From positions 62,001 through 126,000 of the forward strand of contig CBDHHF010000030.1 of the NCBI GenBank assembly GCA_965263205.1: DNA of 64,000 nt, given 5' to 3'. The stretch comes from JBCCIM01 sp965263205. Its GTDB lineage: Bacteria > Bacteroidota > Rhodothermia > Rhodothermales > JAHQVL01. Each line of letters opens with the position of its first letter. The first letter of the stretch is position 1. This document shows positions 1-10,933 of this stretch, one piece after another. The position numbers and the translations under genes were made by a program. The notes beneath the pieces were generated by a model. That model was not told the origin of the DNA. It ran no database searches and saw nothing but the letters and a program-made list of their open reading frames with translations.

Positions 1-3000
1 GCTACCATCAAGTTACCCGAGGGCAACCTGCAGGCAGATCGCGTGAGCTTTCGGCTGGCTGACAACGACGGACCAACGCTTTTTAATCAAAAAATTAAGC
101 GCCGCACCCTGATTGAAATAGATCGCGATGGACATAGATGGGATCTTATGCCGGCCTTAACATCTGCCCCTGAGTGGGATTTTCACGCAGACGCGAATGC
201 ATTCGACCGGGTTACGGTAGAAACGGGGCAGTCCAGCCGGGGGCGTGTTTATCTGGCCATTGCACTTGAGGGCGCAGATGAATCCGGGCAGTTGCGTGTG
301 AAGCCGGCACCCGGGCTCCAGGAATTTGATGGCCAGGCTGTGGCGCTGCCGTTGCGAAATGCAGTGTATGCCACGAGCTTTTCGCCGGCCGGTAGCCATA
401 CCGCGCTGCGGGCCGGTTTTGCAACAGCGCCAACCTGGATTCATCTCGGCCAGCAAAGTGTGCTCGTTGGAGACGATGACGAGCATCCCGTGTTTGAGAT
501 GGTTGCGCAAAATGGCAAACTTGAGCGGTTGTCGTGTACGCCGGCTTTGTTGGGAACGCTGGTTCCTCCGCAGAACACCGATGTAATTGTGCATCCCATA
601 GCATCATCGCCGGGCTCCCGTATTGCTATCTCTACGGCAAAACGCGTAAGGCAGGATGAAGCATCAGGCAATCTGCTACACCTGAAAACCGATGCGCAAC
701 ACGCAAAACCGCAGTTATTACTCGCGGATCTGAAAGTACAGATGATCCGCCCTGAAGACTTCCTGACGCTGGGGTTTGAGTTTTATAACATTCAGTTGGA
801 AGATGGGGGAGACGACGCGCTTGATTTTGTAGCGCCAGGCGCCGGCGGACAAACCATTCAGGGGCCGAAGTTAATTGCGGCGGGTAACGCCTACATGGTG
901 GTGCACTTTCCACCGCAGCATATTCTTGAGGAGGTGTTTCCAGAAACTGAAGAAGACACAATTACCCCTACACCTCCACCTGTAAATTCTATACTGGCTG
1001 GACAGAGCAGGATAGCATATAAAGTGCCTGCTGGCACCGTTATTCCCTATTCTCTCGAAGGGCTCCTTGAAGCCTGTGAGACACTACAGATGAATCTGGC
1101 CGCAAACGCAAAAGCACCAAAGATTGAGCTGAATGTGGGTATTTTAGGGGGGATCAGCGCTGGTAGCCTGAGTGGTCTTGCTCCAGATAACACACCTATT
1201 GATGGGGTACCTGCGGTTCGTGGCGCTTTTAAAGCCTTACGGGCCCAAAACAATACCACCATTAATCAGCAACTAAACCAGCGCTTTGGACAAGAAGCCG
1301 GCGTTGTTAGGCGCTTGCCTGCAAATACAACGGAGAAGTCTGCAACGCGTGCGCAACGCTTGATTGGTGAACATAGAGACCAGCTAGTTGCGAAGACCTC
1401 TGCATTGGCTAAAGCAGTAATTCGTGAATCTGAGGTGGCAGCCGGCGCGCATCAGGCAGGCAATTTTACCACGGCAGGTGTTGTGAATCAGGTTACCAAC
1501 ATCAATCCTGTACCCAAGCTGCCATCTCCCATCGAAACGGCCATCGAAGCGCCATTTCGGATGTATCTGTCTCCAAACGAATACGCAGGCTGGACCCACG
1601 CTGCTTTACCTAAAACGTCGAGCCAAACCGGCCGCACCGAGCTTTGGCATTCGCGGATGGGAATTCGTTACAAAGGTGAGATTAGTGAAGACGACTTTGC
1701 CATGAAGTCCGTCCGCGCAATTTGGGCAGATGATTATAATCCTGATTTAGACGAAGCAATTCAGGACAATGACATTGAATATTACACTTCTTTATCGCCT
1801 GCTGACCGAACTCAAATAGTCAGGTTGAGTGCTGACTTCTCAATTCCTAATTATGAGCCTGAACCGGTTAAGGCGCATCAACTCATGTTGAGTGGGATGG
1901 GGGCGTGGTTGCATGTGCGTGGGGCATGGCGTCCACCGTCAGGGTTATCTGTTTCCGAGTGGGTAAACCGGGGTACGATGGGACGCGATCACTACGTAAA
2001 AGTGGTCAAAGAAGGAGTTTTGTTTCCGTTTGGAAACGCTGCTGCAAAAGTTGAGATTACTGAGCGAAAATTTCAGGCACATCCGAATGACAACAATGCC
2101 CGGGTAGCCTATCTACGCAAGCGGGAATTCATAATCGTCCGACAGCCGGAAATCGTTTGTGGGATGATGGGGACGATATCAGAGCAGCGGCAAATGCCGT
2201 TCAAGCGTGTAGAACTGGTAACAACTATTACCTCTTTGCTTGACCCAACATCTGATACGGTTTATTGGCCGCAAGTCAATGGCATCGACTTCCTTTTTAA
2301 TGTGAAAATGGAGGATATAGCCGGCGAAGAACACAATGTCACAATGCCGCTTGCCTTCATCCAGAAAGATGTAGTTGATAATGTTGGGCCAGGCCCGGAT
2401 GGTGATAAGGTGGGCTCAGGATTGACCATCCAAAGCCTTCGCGAGGGTTATACAGGTGGCACTGGAAATCGCAACAAACATGTGCTGGGCGGTCAATCCG
2501 TTACCTACACTGAGGCAGCAATTCCTGGTGACACGATCTTCGAAACGGTGGATCTGGATTTTGCCGTCAACCGGGTCGACGAGCGTCCATTCTTTGCTCC
2601 GGTGATAACGCGAGCCAATCTCGTTGTACCCGCTGTCAAGCACCTCCTTGGCGATAACGCGCCCGATGGCGCTACGCAAGTAGCCTTTTCTTCTGCCTAT
2701 CTCAACCACGGATTCTCCTCGAACAACCAGGGGGAAGTATTCTTTGATTTCCTGGATAACCTCGGGCTCAATTTTGATGGCAAAGGCGAGCAGAGCGGCG
2801 GGCTCATCAAGCCCAATATGGATGTCAAAGCCTTTTCCCGTAAAACAGGCCCTGTTGGTGGGAAAGCTGATACATTTTCGGGCGGCCAGTTTAATCCGGA
2901 AGAATTCTTTAGCTCGGACGGCGCCGCTGTACCTGTACCACTGCTCTTTGGCGTTGTCAAGCTTTGGGATATCATTGAGGCTGTTGGGTTAGACGATCTC

Positions 3001-4392
3001 GACAAAATTCCGAAAGTGGTTACGGAAGCTTTGGACGTGGTGGAGTTCTTCCTGAAAGATGCCGCCTATTTTGAGGATGCGTTACAGGCCCAATTGCAGA
3101 ATGCCGGCGTGAACCAGGTCACTGCCCTGGTCAACGACTTCAAAGCCATCATGGACGCCATCGAGAATGGCGATATCAACGCGCTGCCTGATCCGCTGAC
3201 GGTTGTGGGGCATATCGATGATCTGCTGGCGGCCATTCCTGGAGCCAACCTCGATTTAGGCTTCAAAAAGGATGTTGAAAAGCGTCTCAGTCAATTCCGG
3301 GAATTGCTGGCAGATGCGCAGGAATTTATCCAGTTAATCAGCAATTTCCTGAATGCCATTGAGATGGCGAAGGAAATGAAGGTGCGGCTGGAATGGCGTC
3401 CGCAGGTTAAAGACTGGCTTGGGATTTTTATCGCGAAAAATGGTGAAAAGTCTGCCTCCATGGTTTTGGGCGTTGAGCTACGCGCCAAGGCCGGCGACGG
3501 TAGCGGCCAACCAACGGCGGATATTTTCTGTAGCCTGGACAACTTCACAATCGATCTCTACATCATCAGGGCGATGTTTAGCCGGGTGCAGTTTTTTGCA
3601 ACTACGGGCAAGAAATGGGGCGTTGATGTTGTATTTGATGGGATCGAGTTTGATGGACCGCTCAAGTGGGTTGAAAAGCTGCGCGAATTGATTCCGATGG
3701 ACGGCTTTAGTGACCCACCATACGTAGACATCGACACGTCAGGGATAACAGCCGGCTTTACGCAGCCCATTCCTTCGGTTGCGTTTGGCGTGTTCACCGT
3801 GCAGAACATCAGCCTCGGTGCAGAAATCAACATCCCGTTCATCGGCGACCCGGCAACGATTCAATTCAACTTCAACACCCGCGAAAACCCGTGTACGGTT
3901 ACCGTAATGGCCATAGGCGGGTCGTTTTACTTTGGCATCACCTTCGATATAGAGGGGCTGCGGAGTGTAGAGGCTGCCATTGAGTTTGGGGCGTCGATTG
4001 CGTTTAGCATTGCGGTTGCCAGTGGGGGCGTAACCCTAATGGCCGGCATCTACTTCAAGTACGACGGGGTAACAGACGAAGTCACGCTGACCGGTTACCT
4101 GCGCCTCTCAGGACACGTCTCGGTGCTGGGACTGATCGGTATTTCACTAGAACTCCGCATGGAGCTAACCTACCAGAGCAGTGGCGGTAAGGTGATAGGC
4201 CGTGCCTCTGTGAAAGTGGAAATTGAACTCTTGTTCTTCAGTATTGGCGTCGAAATCACCGTTGAGCGCAAGTTTGCCGGCTCCAATGAAGACCCCACGT
4301 TCCTCGAACAAATGGGCAGCTCCTACATCGATCCGGTTCAGGATCAAACGGTAGAGGCCTGGCCCGAGTACTGTATGGCCTTCGCCGATTAA
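1..4392 (+). CDS. Giant uncharacterised protein, 5' end outside the window
   Basis: The reading frame is open from base 1, so the GTG at 43 is probably internal and the gene starts upstream. More than 1449 residues are visible. I do not recognise a characterised family. No signal peptide can be judged. Around residue 530 (counted from 43) is a motif GRTELWHSRMG. Residues about 980-1130 are helical and charged. Residues about 1240-1420 are almost continuous alternating hydrophobic/polar strands rich in Gly, for example ASGGVTLMAGIYFKYDG, which would suit a long beta-sheet or beta-prism. From memory, similar strand-rich C-termini occur in giant hypothetical proteins of other phyla, but I cannot verify this. 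The gene is followed after 63 bases by a second giant gene on the same strand, so the two are probably co-expressed and may act together. Function unknown. Confidence 0.85.
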   Translation, partial: ATIKLPEGNLQADRVSFRLADNDGPTLFNQKIKRRTLIEIDRDGHRWDLMPALTSAPEWDFHADANAFDRVTVETGQSSRGRVYLAIALEGADESGQLRVKPAPGLQEFDGQAVALPLRNAVYATSFSPAGSHTALRAGFATAPTWIHLGQQSVLVGDDDEHPVFEMVAQNGKLERLSCTPALLGTLVPPQNTDVIVHPIASSPGSRIAISTAKRVRQDEASGNLLHLKTDAQHAKPQLLLADLKVQMIRPEDFLTLGFEFYNIQLEDGGDDALDFVAPGAGGQTIQGPKLIAAGNAYMVVHFPPQHILEEVFPETEEDTITPTPPPVNSILAGQSRIAYKVPAGTVIPYSLEGLLEACETLQMNLAANAKAPKIELNVGILGGISAGSLSGLAPDNTPIDGVPAVRGAFKALRAQNNTTINQQLNQRFGQEAGVVRRLPANTTEKSATRAQRLIGEHRDQLVAKTSALAKAVIRESEVAAGAHQAGNFTTAGVVNQVTNINPVPKLPSPIETAIEAPFRMYLSPNEYAGWTHAALPKTSSQTGRTELWHSRMGIRYKGEISEDDFAMKSVRAIWADDYNPDLDEAIQDNDIEYYTSLSPADRTQIVRLSADFSIPNYEPEPVKAHQLMLSGMGAWLHVRGAWRPPSGLSVSEWVNRGTMGRDHYVKVVKEGVLFPFGNAAAKVEITERKFQAHPNDNNARVAYLRKREFIIVRQPEIVCGMMGTISEQRQMPFKRVELVTTITSLLDPTSDTVYWPQVNGIDFLFNVKMEDIAGEEHNVTMPLAFIQKDVVDNVGPGPDGDKVGSGLTIQSLREGYTGGTGNRNKHVLGGQSVTYTEAAIPGDTIFETVDLDFAVNRVDERPFFAPVITRANLVVPAVKHLLGDNAPDGATQVAFSSAYLNHGFSSNNQGEVFFDFLDNLGLNFDGKGEQSGGLIKPNMDVKAFSRKTGPVGGKADTFSGGQFNPEEFFSSDGAAVPVPLLFGVVKLWDIIEAVGLDDLDKIPKVVTEALDVVEFFLKDAAYFEDALQAQLQNAGVNQVTALVNDFKAIMDAIENGDINALPDPLTVVGHIDDLLAAIPGANLDLGFKKDVEKRLSQFRELLADAQEFIQLISNFLNAIEMAKEMKVRLEWRPQVKDWLGIFIAKNGEKSASMVLGVELRAKAGDGSGQPTADIFCSLDNFTIDLYIIRAMFSRVQFFATTGKKWGVDVVFDGIEFDGPLKWVEKLRELIPMDGFSDPPYVDIDTSGITAGFTQPIPSVAFGVFTVQNISLGAEINIPFIGDPATIQFNFNTRENPCTVTVMAIGGSFYFGITFDIEGLRSVEAAIEFGASIAFSIAVASGGVTLMAGIYFKYDGVTDEVTLTGYLRLSGHVSVLGLIGISLELRMELTYQSSGGKVIGRASVKVEIELLFFSIGVEITVERKFAGSNEDPTFLEQMGSSYIDPVQDQTVEAWPEYCMAFAD

Positions 4393-4455
4393 CGGCACCG
4401 CTGCATACGTCTCCCATCAACACCTGCCCAAAAGTAAATCCATCCCATTTTAACC

Positions 4456-7400
4456 ATGCCTGATCAACATCTCATCTGGACCGTCCTGCCCAATGGCATC
4501 CAAAACAACATGCTTCGCGCGTCTATTTTTATAACGCCGCGGCTCTATGATGGTGAGACCCTGGGCGCCTTCTTTCCTTCGTTTCCTGAATTCCAGAATT
4601 GGCCGGCAGTTGTCAAACAAGCGGGTTTGTTTTCCTTGAGGGTTGGCGATGTGACGCAACAAGCCACACTTCTCTCCCAACCTGACGAGGGGTATTGGAC
4701 GTCTTTGTTCAACGCAAACACACCGGTCATCCCGTATGTAAGAGAGGACTACGGATCGCGCACGATCAAGTCGTACCCCGTAACTCAAATAATGCAGGTG
4801 CTCAGACAAGAGTACAACCGCGTCATGCTGCAGTCGCCGACAGAGTATCCGGTGATGTCGCTTGCTAGCACTGTGGAGAATGATACCCGGGTGAGCTTGA
4901 AGCCGTTTGTCAGCAAAATTGGCCGGCTTGGGGTGGCCACAGAAAAGATACGGGTGCGCGAGCAGTTGAATCAGACGCGACAGATCCAGCCTATTGGCCG
5001 TGCCATTGCCACGAATACCATCAGTCAGATCGCCGCTGCGATTCCTGACGATGAGATCACGGAGGAGACGGTCGCATTTGCCATGCTGGATGAGTTTTAC
5101 GACCGCAAAAAAAGAGTTGAAGCAGGAGAGCTGATAGACCGGAGTAACAACAGGCTTGAAGGCCTGACCCTGGCTGATCCTCCTCCGGCATTACCGGATA
5201 TCGATTTTCACAGGGTGCACGGTATTCTTGGCGATTACCCCGAGATTATGCGGACGCTTGGCTTTGTGATAGATATTGAGGTGCCCTATACCAACGGCAT
5301 GCTGGCTGAGGGAACAGTTGAGTTGGTTGCCCCCGATGGCATCAATGGTATTATGCTAACGGAGCGCACGCACTACCAGCTGAATTCGCAGACCGGCCTT
5401 TTTTCTGCCAAACCACGCGATAACGCAGAGCTGGAAATCGAAGACGGTTTCCTGAGTCTGGAAAATCCCAATCTGTACGATTTAACCCAGGTCGACGTAG
5501 ATGGCTGGGCATTAAAAACGCTGGGGCTGGCTACAGATCAGTTCAACCGCGCCAACGTATTTGCTGCGAGTAGTGTCAATGTTGCTGACCAGGTTTCCAC
5601 AGGTAACAATGCGGCCAATAGCGGGGCGGTTAGCGCTGTCAATAATGTTACGCTGCAGCAAGGCAATAACCAACTGGCCTCGCAAATCATTGCAGCTGAG
5701 CCGGAAGGGCGCGACGACCAGGGTAGACGTCCGAGAACCATTCCTGGCAACTACCGGGAAGAAGCAAACGATACCGCGTCTTTGCCGGCAAAACGCACCA
5801 CGGGGCTCAGCGTGATCAAAAAAGACCGCGCCCTGAAGCTTGCTGCATCGATTAGTGCAAATGTTACCCGCTTTGAGAGTGTGGCTACGCAGGTTAATGC
5901 GATTCAGGCTGAGCTGCCCAACCAGCCATTTCGGCGCATTGATAAGCTAGCAAATGCACCGCAACCACCAGAGGCGCTCTATGCTGATGATTTGGTTCGC
6001 GGATACCGGGTGGATGTTTTTGACGAAGAGAAGCAGCAGTGGTATTCATTGTGTAAACGGCGCGGGCGGTACAGAATCAACAAAGACCCCAATCTGGATC
6101 GGTTGATCAATGACGAAGGATACGTCAAAGCAACAGCGCTCACACAGGAAGAAGACGACGAAGAAAACGCATACATCCACGAATCTCTTTTTCAATGGGA
6201 TGGCTGGAGCCTCGTAGCTGAAAAGCCGGGGATGACAATTGTACCAGGCGAAGTCAAAGATCAGATAGAAGATCAGAGTACGGTAAGCGACAAGCGGTAC
6301 GAGAACGTTGGGCGTGTTAAACACACCACGCCGGATGCATTTGACCTTGAGACATGGTTTGTACCCGAGCCCGGTTCGCTGCCGCGCCTTCGTTTTGGCA
6401 AAGACTACCGGCTGCGTGCACGCACGGTTGATCTCGCCGGCAACAGCCTGCCAGCCAGTGTGACAGATGGAAGTCACGCAACAGAGAAGAGTTGCTACAT
6501 CCGCCATGAGCCGCTCAGTTCGCCGGTGGTTGTGCCCCGCTCGATTATTACGGAAGGAGAAGGGCTTGAGCGTATGGTAATTCGGAGTAATTACAACCAG
6601 ACGCCGGCAGAATACGTCCAGGATCCCAATGTGCTGAAGGCACTTTCAACGTACCAGCACATCTATGAGTCGTTTAACGACCGGCACATTGCTCCACCCA
6701 AAACATCGCAGCAGATGGCCGAATTGCATGGGGCATTTGAAGCAGCCATGGGGGCCGGCAAGAACTACCAGCAGTGGTTTAACATCGCTATAAAAGAGTC
6801 GGGCACCTTCAATGACCCGAATATAGTTGACATAAACACCGGGCAAAAGAACATCAAGGTACCCAATATTCAGCTGATTACACCACCGGGTGTACCTCCC
6901 GAGCAGGCAGTAGGCAGTTTGGAAGATCTGCGCACAGGGGATCCGCTTGGACCTGGGCAGTACGTGATTCACACCGGCCAGGAACTCATGTTACCTTACC
7001 TGCCTGATTTTGTGGCGCGAGGCGCATCGTTTGTTGGTTTGCCGGGCGTACCGGAAGGCAGCGTCTTTCAGGTTTCTTTTGAGAATACGTTCCCGAATGC
7101 TCGCTCATTCCGGATTCGCATTATTGAGGGCGAAGGGGTACCTGTATTTCACGAAAATCATCCGTCTGGTGCGCGGGTGCTGGAAGTGAAAATGAAAAAG
7201 GGGCAGATCAATAAGGTGCGGTTGAGCTGCTACATGTCTGCCCAAGATCTGGACCACTTTGAATGTGCTGAGGTGATGAATAATGCAAATAACATGCAGG
7301 GGCCACAGCAGATTGCAGCGGAGCCGCAGCTGGCGAATATTATTTCAGAAGGCCGGCACTGGATGGTTACCCCATGGCGCGAGCTTGTGTTGGTGCACGC

Positions 7401-8982
7401 CGTTCAGCAACCGCTTGTTGCTCCGAGCTTCCAGCAGTTGACCCCGAAAAAAGAAAAACTTGGCGATACGCAGGTATTTCTCAGCGGGCAGATGAACCTG
7501 GACGTATGGAGCACAGGCCGGCTCGATTTTACCGCCAAGTGGCGTGATCCCGTTGATCGGTTGGGTGCTGATGCACCGCGTGATGGCAAAGATGGCCGGC
7601 AGGAACCGCGTGAAAACGTGGGGCGCGTTGCCGAGATGCCCATCGAACCGTTCTACGATGACCGTCAGTCGATTAACTTCCCGATCAAGGCAGCCGACTT
7701 TGCCGGCGGGCCGGCGTATCCGCATGCTAAGCAGAAGGAGGCCAAGTTCTTCAAACATGAGTTTGGGGATACCAAGCACCGCAAGGTTGAGTATTTCCTG
7801 ACCGGCGCAAGCCGATTTCGCGACTATTTCCCAGCAGAACTTTACAACATACCGGCGAACGTGTCACGCGAAGGGGCATCGTTTGAAGTGAACGTGCTCA
7901 GCTCTGCACGGCCGGCAGCACCCAAAGTCAAGTACGTGGTGCCAACCTTTGGGTGGGAGCGCAAAACTGTGGATGGTAATCCAGTAAGCCGGCGTTGTGG
8001 CGGTGGGTTGCGCGTTTACCTCGATCGTCCCTGGTATTCTTCGGGAGATGGCGAATTGCTCGCTGTAGTGTTACGTGGCAGTGCGCCGCCCAAGCTGGAT
8101 TCTTTCCAAAATCCAAACCCGGGTCCCATTGCAGTACCTCCCGTATTCACAAATCAGAATACGGATGATCCGTTGCGTCTTCTTACTACACAATGGGGTA
8201 TGGATCCCATCTGGCGCTCGCTGCCGCCACCACGGAATCCTGCATTGAATAACTTTCCAGATGCCGTTAAGACCCAAAACGGTCTCAAGTTCGAGGAAAC
8301 CAACGCGGGATACGCAGCCGTGGCAGGGCACGAGGTGCACTACGACGAAGAGCGCAAGCTCTGGTATTGTGACATCACCGTAGATACTGGTGACACGTAC
8401 TTCCCGTTTATGCGTCTTGCGCTGGCACGCTACCAGCCAAACGCGATGGATGGTGTTCACCTGTCGCCTGTGGTCATGACCGACTTCATTCAGACGGTGC
8501 CCGACCGCGTGGCAGCGCTCAATCTTGTGTCTGATGATACATTCCGCGTTATGCTCTCCGGTCCGATTGCCTGGAATACAATTTCCAACAACCTGGGCGC
8601 AAACGAGTCCGATCCAGACAAAATCAAAGACCTGATGAGCTACAGCCGGCACGTAACGGTGACGCTCGAAAAGCAAGTTGGTGGTCCCGACGCTCCCTGG
8701 GCACCTGTTTCGGATGCCCTTACGGATGTAGAAGTACCTCCGCATCAGCAGATTGGCGCACGCATGATCTGGATGAAGACGATGGACATGCCTGCTCAGC
8801 CCGGTGGCGGCAACCAGTTTGCGGTAAACACAGGGGGGGCACCGGGTACAACGCGCTACAGGGTGTCTATCAAGGAATTTGAGATTCTACACTCTGATCC
8901 AGGCAAAAACCAGCACCTCGAAAATGATCCTGACATTGGGCTCCGCATGGTCTATGCAGATTCCATCGAACTGTCCCAGTAG
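4456..8982 (+). CDS. Giant uncharacterised protein, partner of the preceding gene
   Basis: This is a 1508-residue protein with no signal peptide and no transmembrane segment. It begins MPDQHLIWTVLPNG, followed by a conserved-looking stretch (PRLYDGETLGAFFP). Landmarks include an Asn/Ser/Val-rich low-complexity stretch near residues 360-410, RLRARTVDLAGNS near residue 650 and RHIAPPKTSQQMAE near 740. The last 350 residues are mixed alpha/beta and contain many aromatic and Arg/Lys residues. I cannot assign a family. The size, the absence of export signals and the tight spacing to the first giant gene (63 bases) and to the outer-membrane-like gene (20 bases) suggest one operon and a shared large assembly or surface function. 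That is inference only. A phage-tail or injection-system role was considered, but no sheath, tube, spike or AAA ATPase gene is nearby. Confidence 0.9.
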   Translation: MPDQHLIWTVLPNGIQNNMLRASIFITPRLYDGETLGAFFPSFPEFQNWPAVVKQAGLFSLRVGDVTQQATLLSQPDEGYWTSLFNANTPVIPYVREDYGSRTIKSYPVTQIMQVLRQEYNRVMLQSPTEYPVMSLASTVENDTRVSLKPFVSKIGRLGVATEKIRVREQLNQTRQIQPIGRAIATNTISQIAAAIPDDEITEETVAFAMLDEFYDRKKRVEAGELIDRSNNRLEGLTLADPPPALPDIDFHRVHGILGDYPEIMRTLGFVIDIEVPYTNGMLAEGTVELVAPDGINGIMLTERTHYQLNSQTGLFSAKPRDNAELEIEDGFLSLENPNLYDLTQVDVDGWALKTLGLATDQFNRANVFAASSVNVADQVSTGNNAANSGAVSAVNNVTLQQGNNQLASQIIAAEPEGRDDQGRRPRTIPGNYREEANDTASLPAKRTTGLSVIKKDRALKLAASISANVTRFESVATQVNAIQAELPNQPFRRIDKLANAPQPPEALYADDLVRGYRVDVFDEEKQQWYSLCKRRGRYRINKDPNLDRLINDEGYVKATALTQEEDDEENAYIHESLFQWDGWSLVAEKPGMTIVPGEVKDQIEDQSTVSDKRYENVGRVKHTTPDAFDLETWFVPEPGSLPRLRFGKDYRLRARTVDLAGNSLPASVTDGSHATEKSCYIRHEPLSSPVVVPRSIITEGEGLERMVIRSNYNQTPAEYVQDPNVLKALSTYQHIYESFNDRHIAPPKTSQQMAELHGAFEAAMGAGKNYQQWFNIAIKESGTFNDPNIVDINTGQKNIKVPNIQLITPPGVPPEQAVGSLEDLRTGDPLGPGQYVIHTGQELMLPYLPDFVARGASFVGLPGVPEGSVFQVSFENTFPNARSFRIRIIEGEGVPVFHENHPSGARVLEVKMKKGQINKVRLSCYMSAQDLDHFECAEVMNNANNMQGPQQIAAEPQLANIISEGRHWMVTPWRELVLVHAVQQPLVAPSFQQLTPKKEKLGDTQVFLSGQMNLDVWSTGRLDFTAKWRDPVDRLGADAPRDGKDGRQEPRENVGRVAEMPIEPFYDDRQSINFPIKAADFAGGPAYPHAKQKEAKFFKHEFGDTKHRKVEYFLTGASRFRDYFPAELYNIPANVSREGASFEVNVLSSARPAAPKVKYVVPTFGWERKTVDGNPVSRRCGGGLRVYLDRPWYSSGDGELLAVVLRGSAPPKLDSFQNPNPGPIAVPPVFTNQNTDDPLRLLTTQWGMDPIWRSLPPPRNPALNNFPDAVKTQNGLKFEETNAGYAAVAGHEVHYDEERKLWYCDITVDTGDTYFPFMRLALARYQPNAMDGVHLSPVVMTDFIQTVPDRVAALNLVSDDTFRVMLSGPIAWNTISNNLGANESDPDKIKDLMSYSRHVTVTLEKQVGGPDAPWAPVSDALTDVEVPPHQQIGARMIWMKTMDMPAQPGGGNQFAVNTGGAPGTTRYRVSIKEFEILHSDPGKNQHLENDPDIGLRMVYADSIELSQ

Positions 8983-9002
8983 GACGCTGATAATCGATAA
9001 GA

Positions 9003-10928
9003 ATGAATAAGTTAAACCATGTATATCGACTCGAGCGTTGGGCAGGATTGATCTGCTTGCTGAGCTTATGTGGCGCGTTGCATGACGCGCGTGCGCAAAA
9101 CGTGGAGTTCTCGGGGTACAGCCGGATGTACTTTGAAACGTCCGATGCTACACGGCTCAATCAGTTTACGCCGCGTACCTTGTTTCGCTGGGAGGCTGAA
9201 CCAACCATCGCTGTTCGCGGGATTCCGCTGTCTGTAAACATTCTTACGTCTACCGAACAGAACGAAGTTAATACAAACATCAACAGCCTGATTGCCAGCT
9301 TCAACTTCAGTGCGGACAGGCTTGAGCGGACGATTCGCGACAGGGTATCAAACAAAATAGGCGATCTGAGCCAGGACCTGGCCGGCCGCGATATCAGGAC
9401 CGACCCGTTTGGTTTTGATCGGGTTGAGGGAGGGATCAATCAGGCGCGCGAGACGCTTTCCAAATTACAGGACATCCAGAGCGATGTCAGCAATTTGAGC
9501 AATAACCTGGGTGAACTGGCCAGGATGGGATTGCTTTCTGAATTGGAGCGAAAAGCCTTGCGGTTTCCGAATCTTGGGCTGGGAGTTACCTATCCGCGGT
9601 ATTCTCCCTTTACCGTTGATGGGCTGGAAATTTTAGGGGCGCACGTTGAGTTTGCACCGGGTGTGTTGTACCTGGCCGGCACCTTCGGCAATGTCCGCAA
9701 CCAGGGTGGCAATCTACAGCGCTTGTTGATTACACCCGGTGAAGCATTCTACAAGCGTCGCGTAGCCGGCGCTGGCATTGGGATAGGGCGCTCTTCCGGG
9801 AGTCACTTCCACATCAAAGGTGCGCTGATTGTGGATGATAAAGACACGTTTGATGACCTGGGGATGCCCGACGTAGCTTTGCCACCACAGCGTAACTTGT
9901 TGGCCGGCATCGACTTCAAGCTGGCTGTAGCTGAACAGCGCTTTAGTGTAGAGGGCAATGTGGCCGGCTCCTCATATACCCGCGACCGCGACGGGATTGC
10001 CATCGAGGACCAGGAACTGATTTCTCCGTTACTCTACAACCTGATTGACCCCAATTTGTCAAGTTCTCTGGATGGCGCAGGGGAGGTGAAAGCCACGCTG
10101 CGTGTACCGTCTTCCAAAACGAGGCTCCGCGCAAAAGTACGCTATGTGGGGCCTGGATACGTGTCGCTTGGCGCGCCCGTATTACGCAACGACATTTTGA
10201 GCTACGAGGCTGATATCAACCAGGCGTTTTTCCGCCGGCAAGCTTCCATTAGCGCGCGTTTTCGGTCAGAAGCAAACAATCTGGACAACATCAAGCTGTT
10301 TACGAAAGATTCCAAGTTGGCCTCGGTACAGCTGAGCCTGAACTTCCGGAATATGCCTTACCTGCGCGTTCGTTACCAGCCGACATTTCTTAAAACCAGC
10401 AATCGGCTGCCCAATACAGATACCGGCGCTGAGGATTCGTTTGATTACCAATACGATACGCAGCAACTCTCGGTTATGACTGGCTATACGTTCCGAACAG
10501 ACGCATTGGTAAGCACCACCAGCCTCATTTTTGCGCAGCAATCGATTGATGCGACGCAGGAGTTTGTCGAGTACAAAATGCAGAACTATGGCATCACGCA
10601 AGTGCTTGCGCTGGGGCCGCTGGGAATAAATCTGGGGTATACGTTCTACGACCAGGAGCGCCTCGCTGACCCACTCGATATTCATTCGGTTGATGTATCT
10701 GCGTCGTACACGGCGTTCGATTTATGGACGAGTACCGTTGGCGTGAACTATTCAAAAGAAACGGGGCAGGGGTCGTTGCTGCGCATTCATGGCGGCACAG
10801 CCTTTCCACTTTGGCTCCTTGGTACGCTCGACGTTCGCCTGGAAAACAACCAGTATGAAGGGGGATTGCTGGCTGCCTCCGATTTCAACCAGAGCCGGCT
10901 TTCCATCTCTCTGATTCGCACATGGTGA
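9003..10928 (+). CDS. Outer-membrane beta-barrel-like protein of the giant-protein locus
   Basis: The 641 residues open with a signal peptide (basic start, hydrophobic LICLLSLCGALHDARA, then AQ). Residues about 80-175 form a long, probably coiled-coil region. From about residue 190 to the end there are regularly alternating amphipathic strands, and the protein finishes with SISLIRTW. A terminal aromatic residue is typical of outer-membrane barrels. I infer an outer-membrane barrel with a periplasmic helical insert. It lies 20 bases after the second giant gene and overlaps or abuts the next gene, so it is probably translationally linked to both. It could be an export pore or surface anchor for the giant proteins, but nothing in the sequence proves that. 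No named family was recognised. Confidence 0.85.
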   Translation: MNKLNHVYRLERWAGLICLLSLCGALHDARAQNVEFSGYSRMYFETSDATRLNQFTPRTLFRWEAEPTIAVRGIPLSVNILTSTEQNEVNTNINSLIASFNFSADRLERTIRDRVSNKIGDLSQDLAGRDIRTDPFGFDRVEGGINQARETLSKLQDIQSDVSNLSNNLGELARMGLLSELERKALRFPNLGLGVTYPRYSPFTVDGLEILGAHVEFAPGVLYLAGTFGNVRNQGGNLQRLLITPGEAFYKRRVAGAGIGIGRSSGSHFHIKGALIVDDKDTFDDLGMPDVALPPQRNLLAGIDFKLAVAEQRFSVEGNVAGSSYTRDRDGIAIEDQELISPLLYNLIDPNLSSSLDGAGEVKATLRVPSSKTRLRAKVRYVGPGYVSLGAPVLRNDILSYEADINQAFFRRQASISARFRSEANNLDNIKLFTKDSKLASVQLSLNFRNMPYLRVRYQPTFLKTSNRLPNTDTGAEDSFDYQYDTQQLSVMTGYTFRTDALVSTTSLIFAQQSIDATQEFVEYKMQNYGITQVLALGPLGINLGYTFYDQERLADPLDIHSVDVSASYTAFDLWTSTVGVNYSKETGQGSLLRIHGGTAFPLWLLGTLDVRLENNQYEGGLLAASDFNQSRLSISLIRTW

Positions 10929-10933
10929 CCACG

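Noticed and set aside
8071..8745. Minus-strand 224-codon ORF
   Set aside because: Shadow of the second giant gene; Cys/His/Arg-rich composition without motifs.
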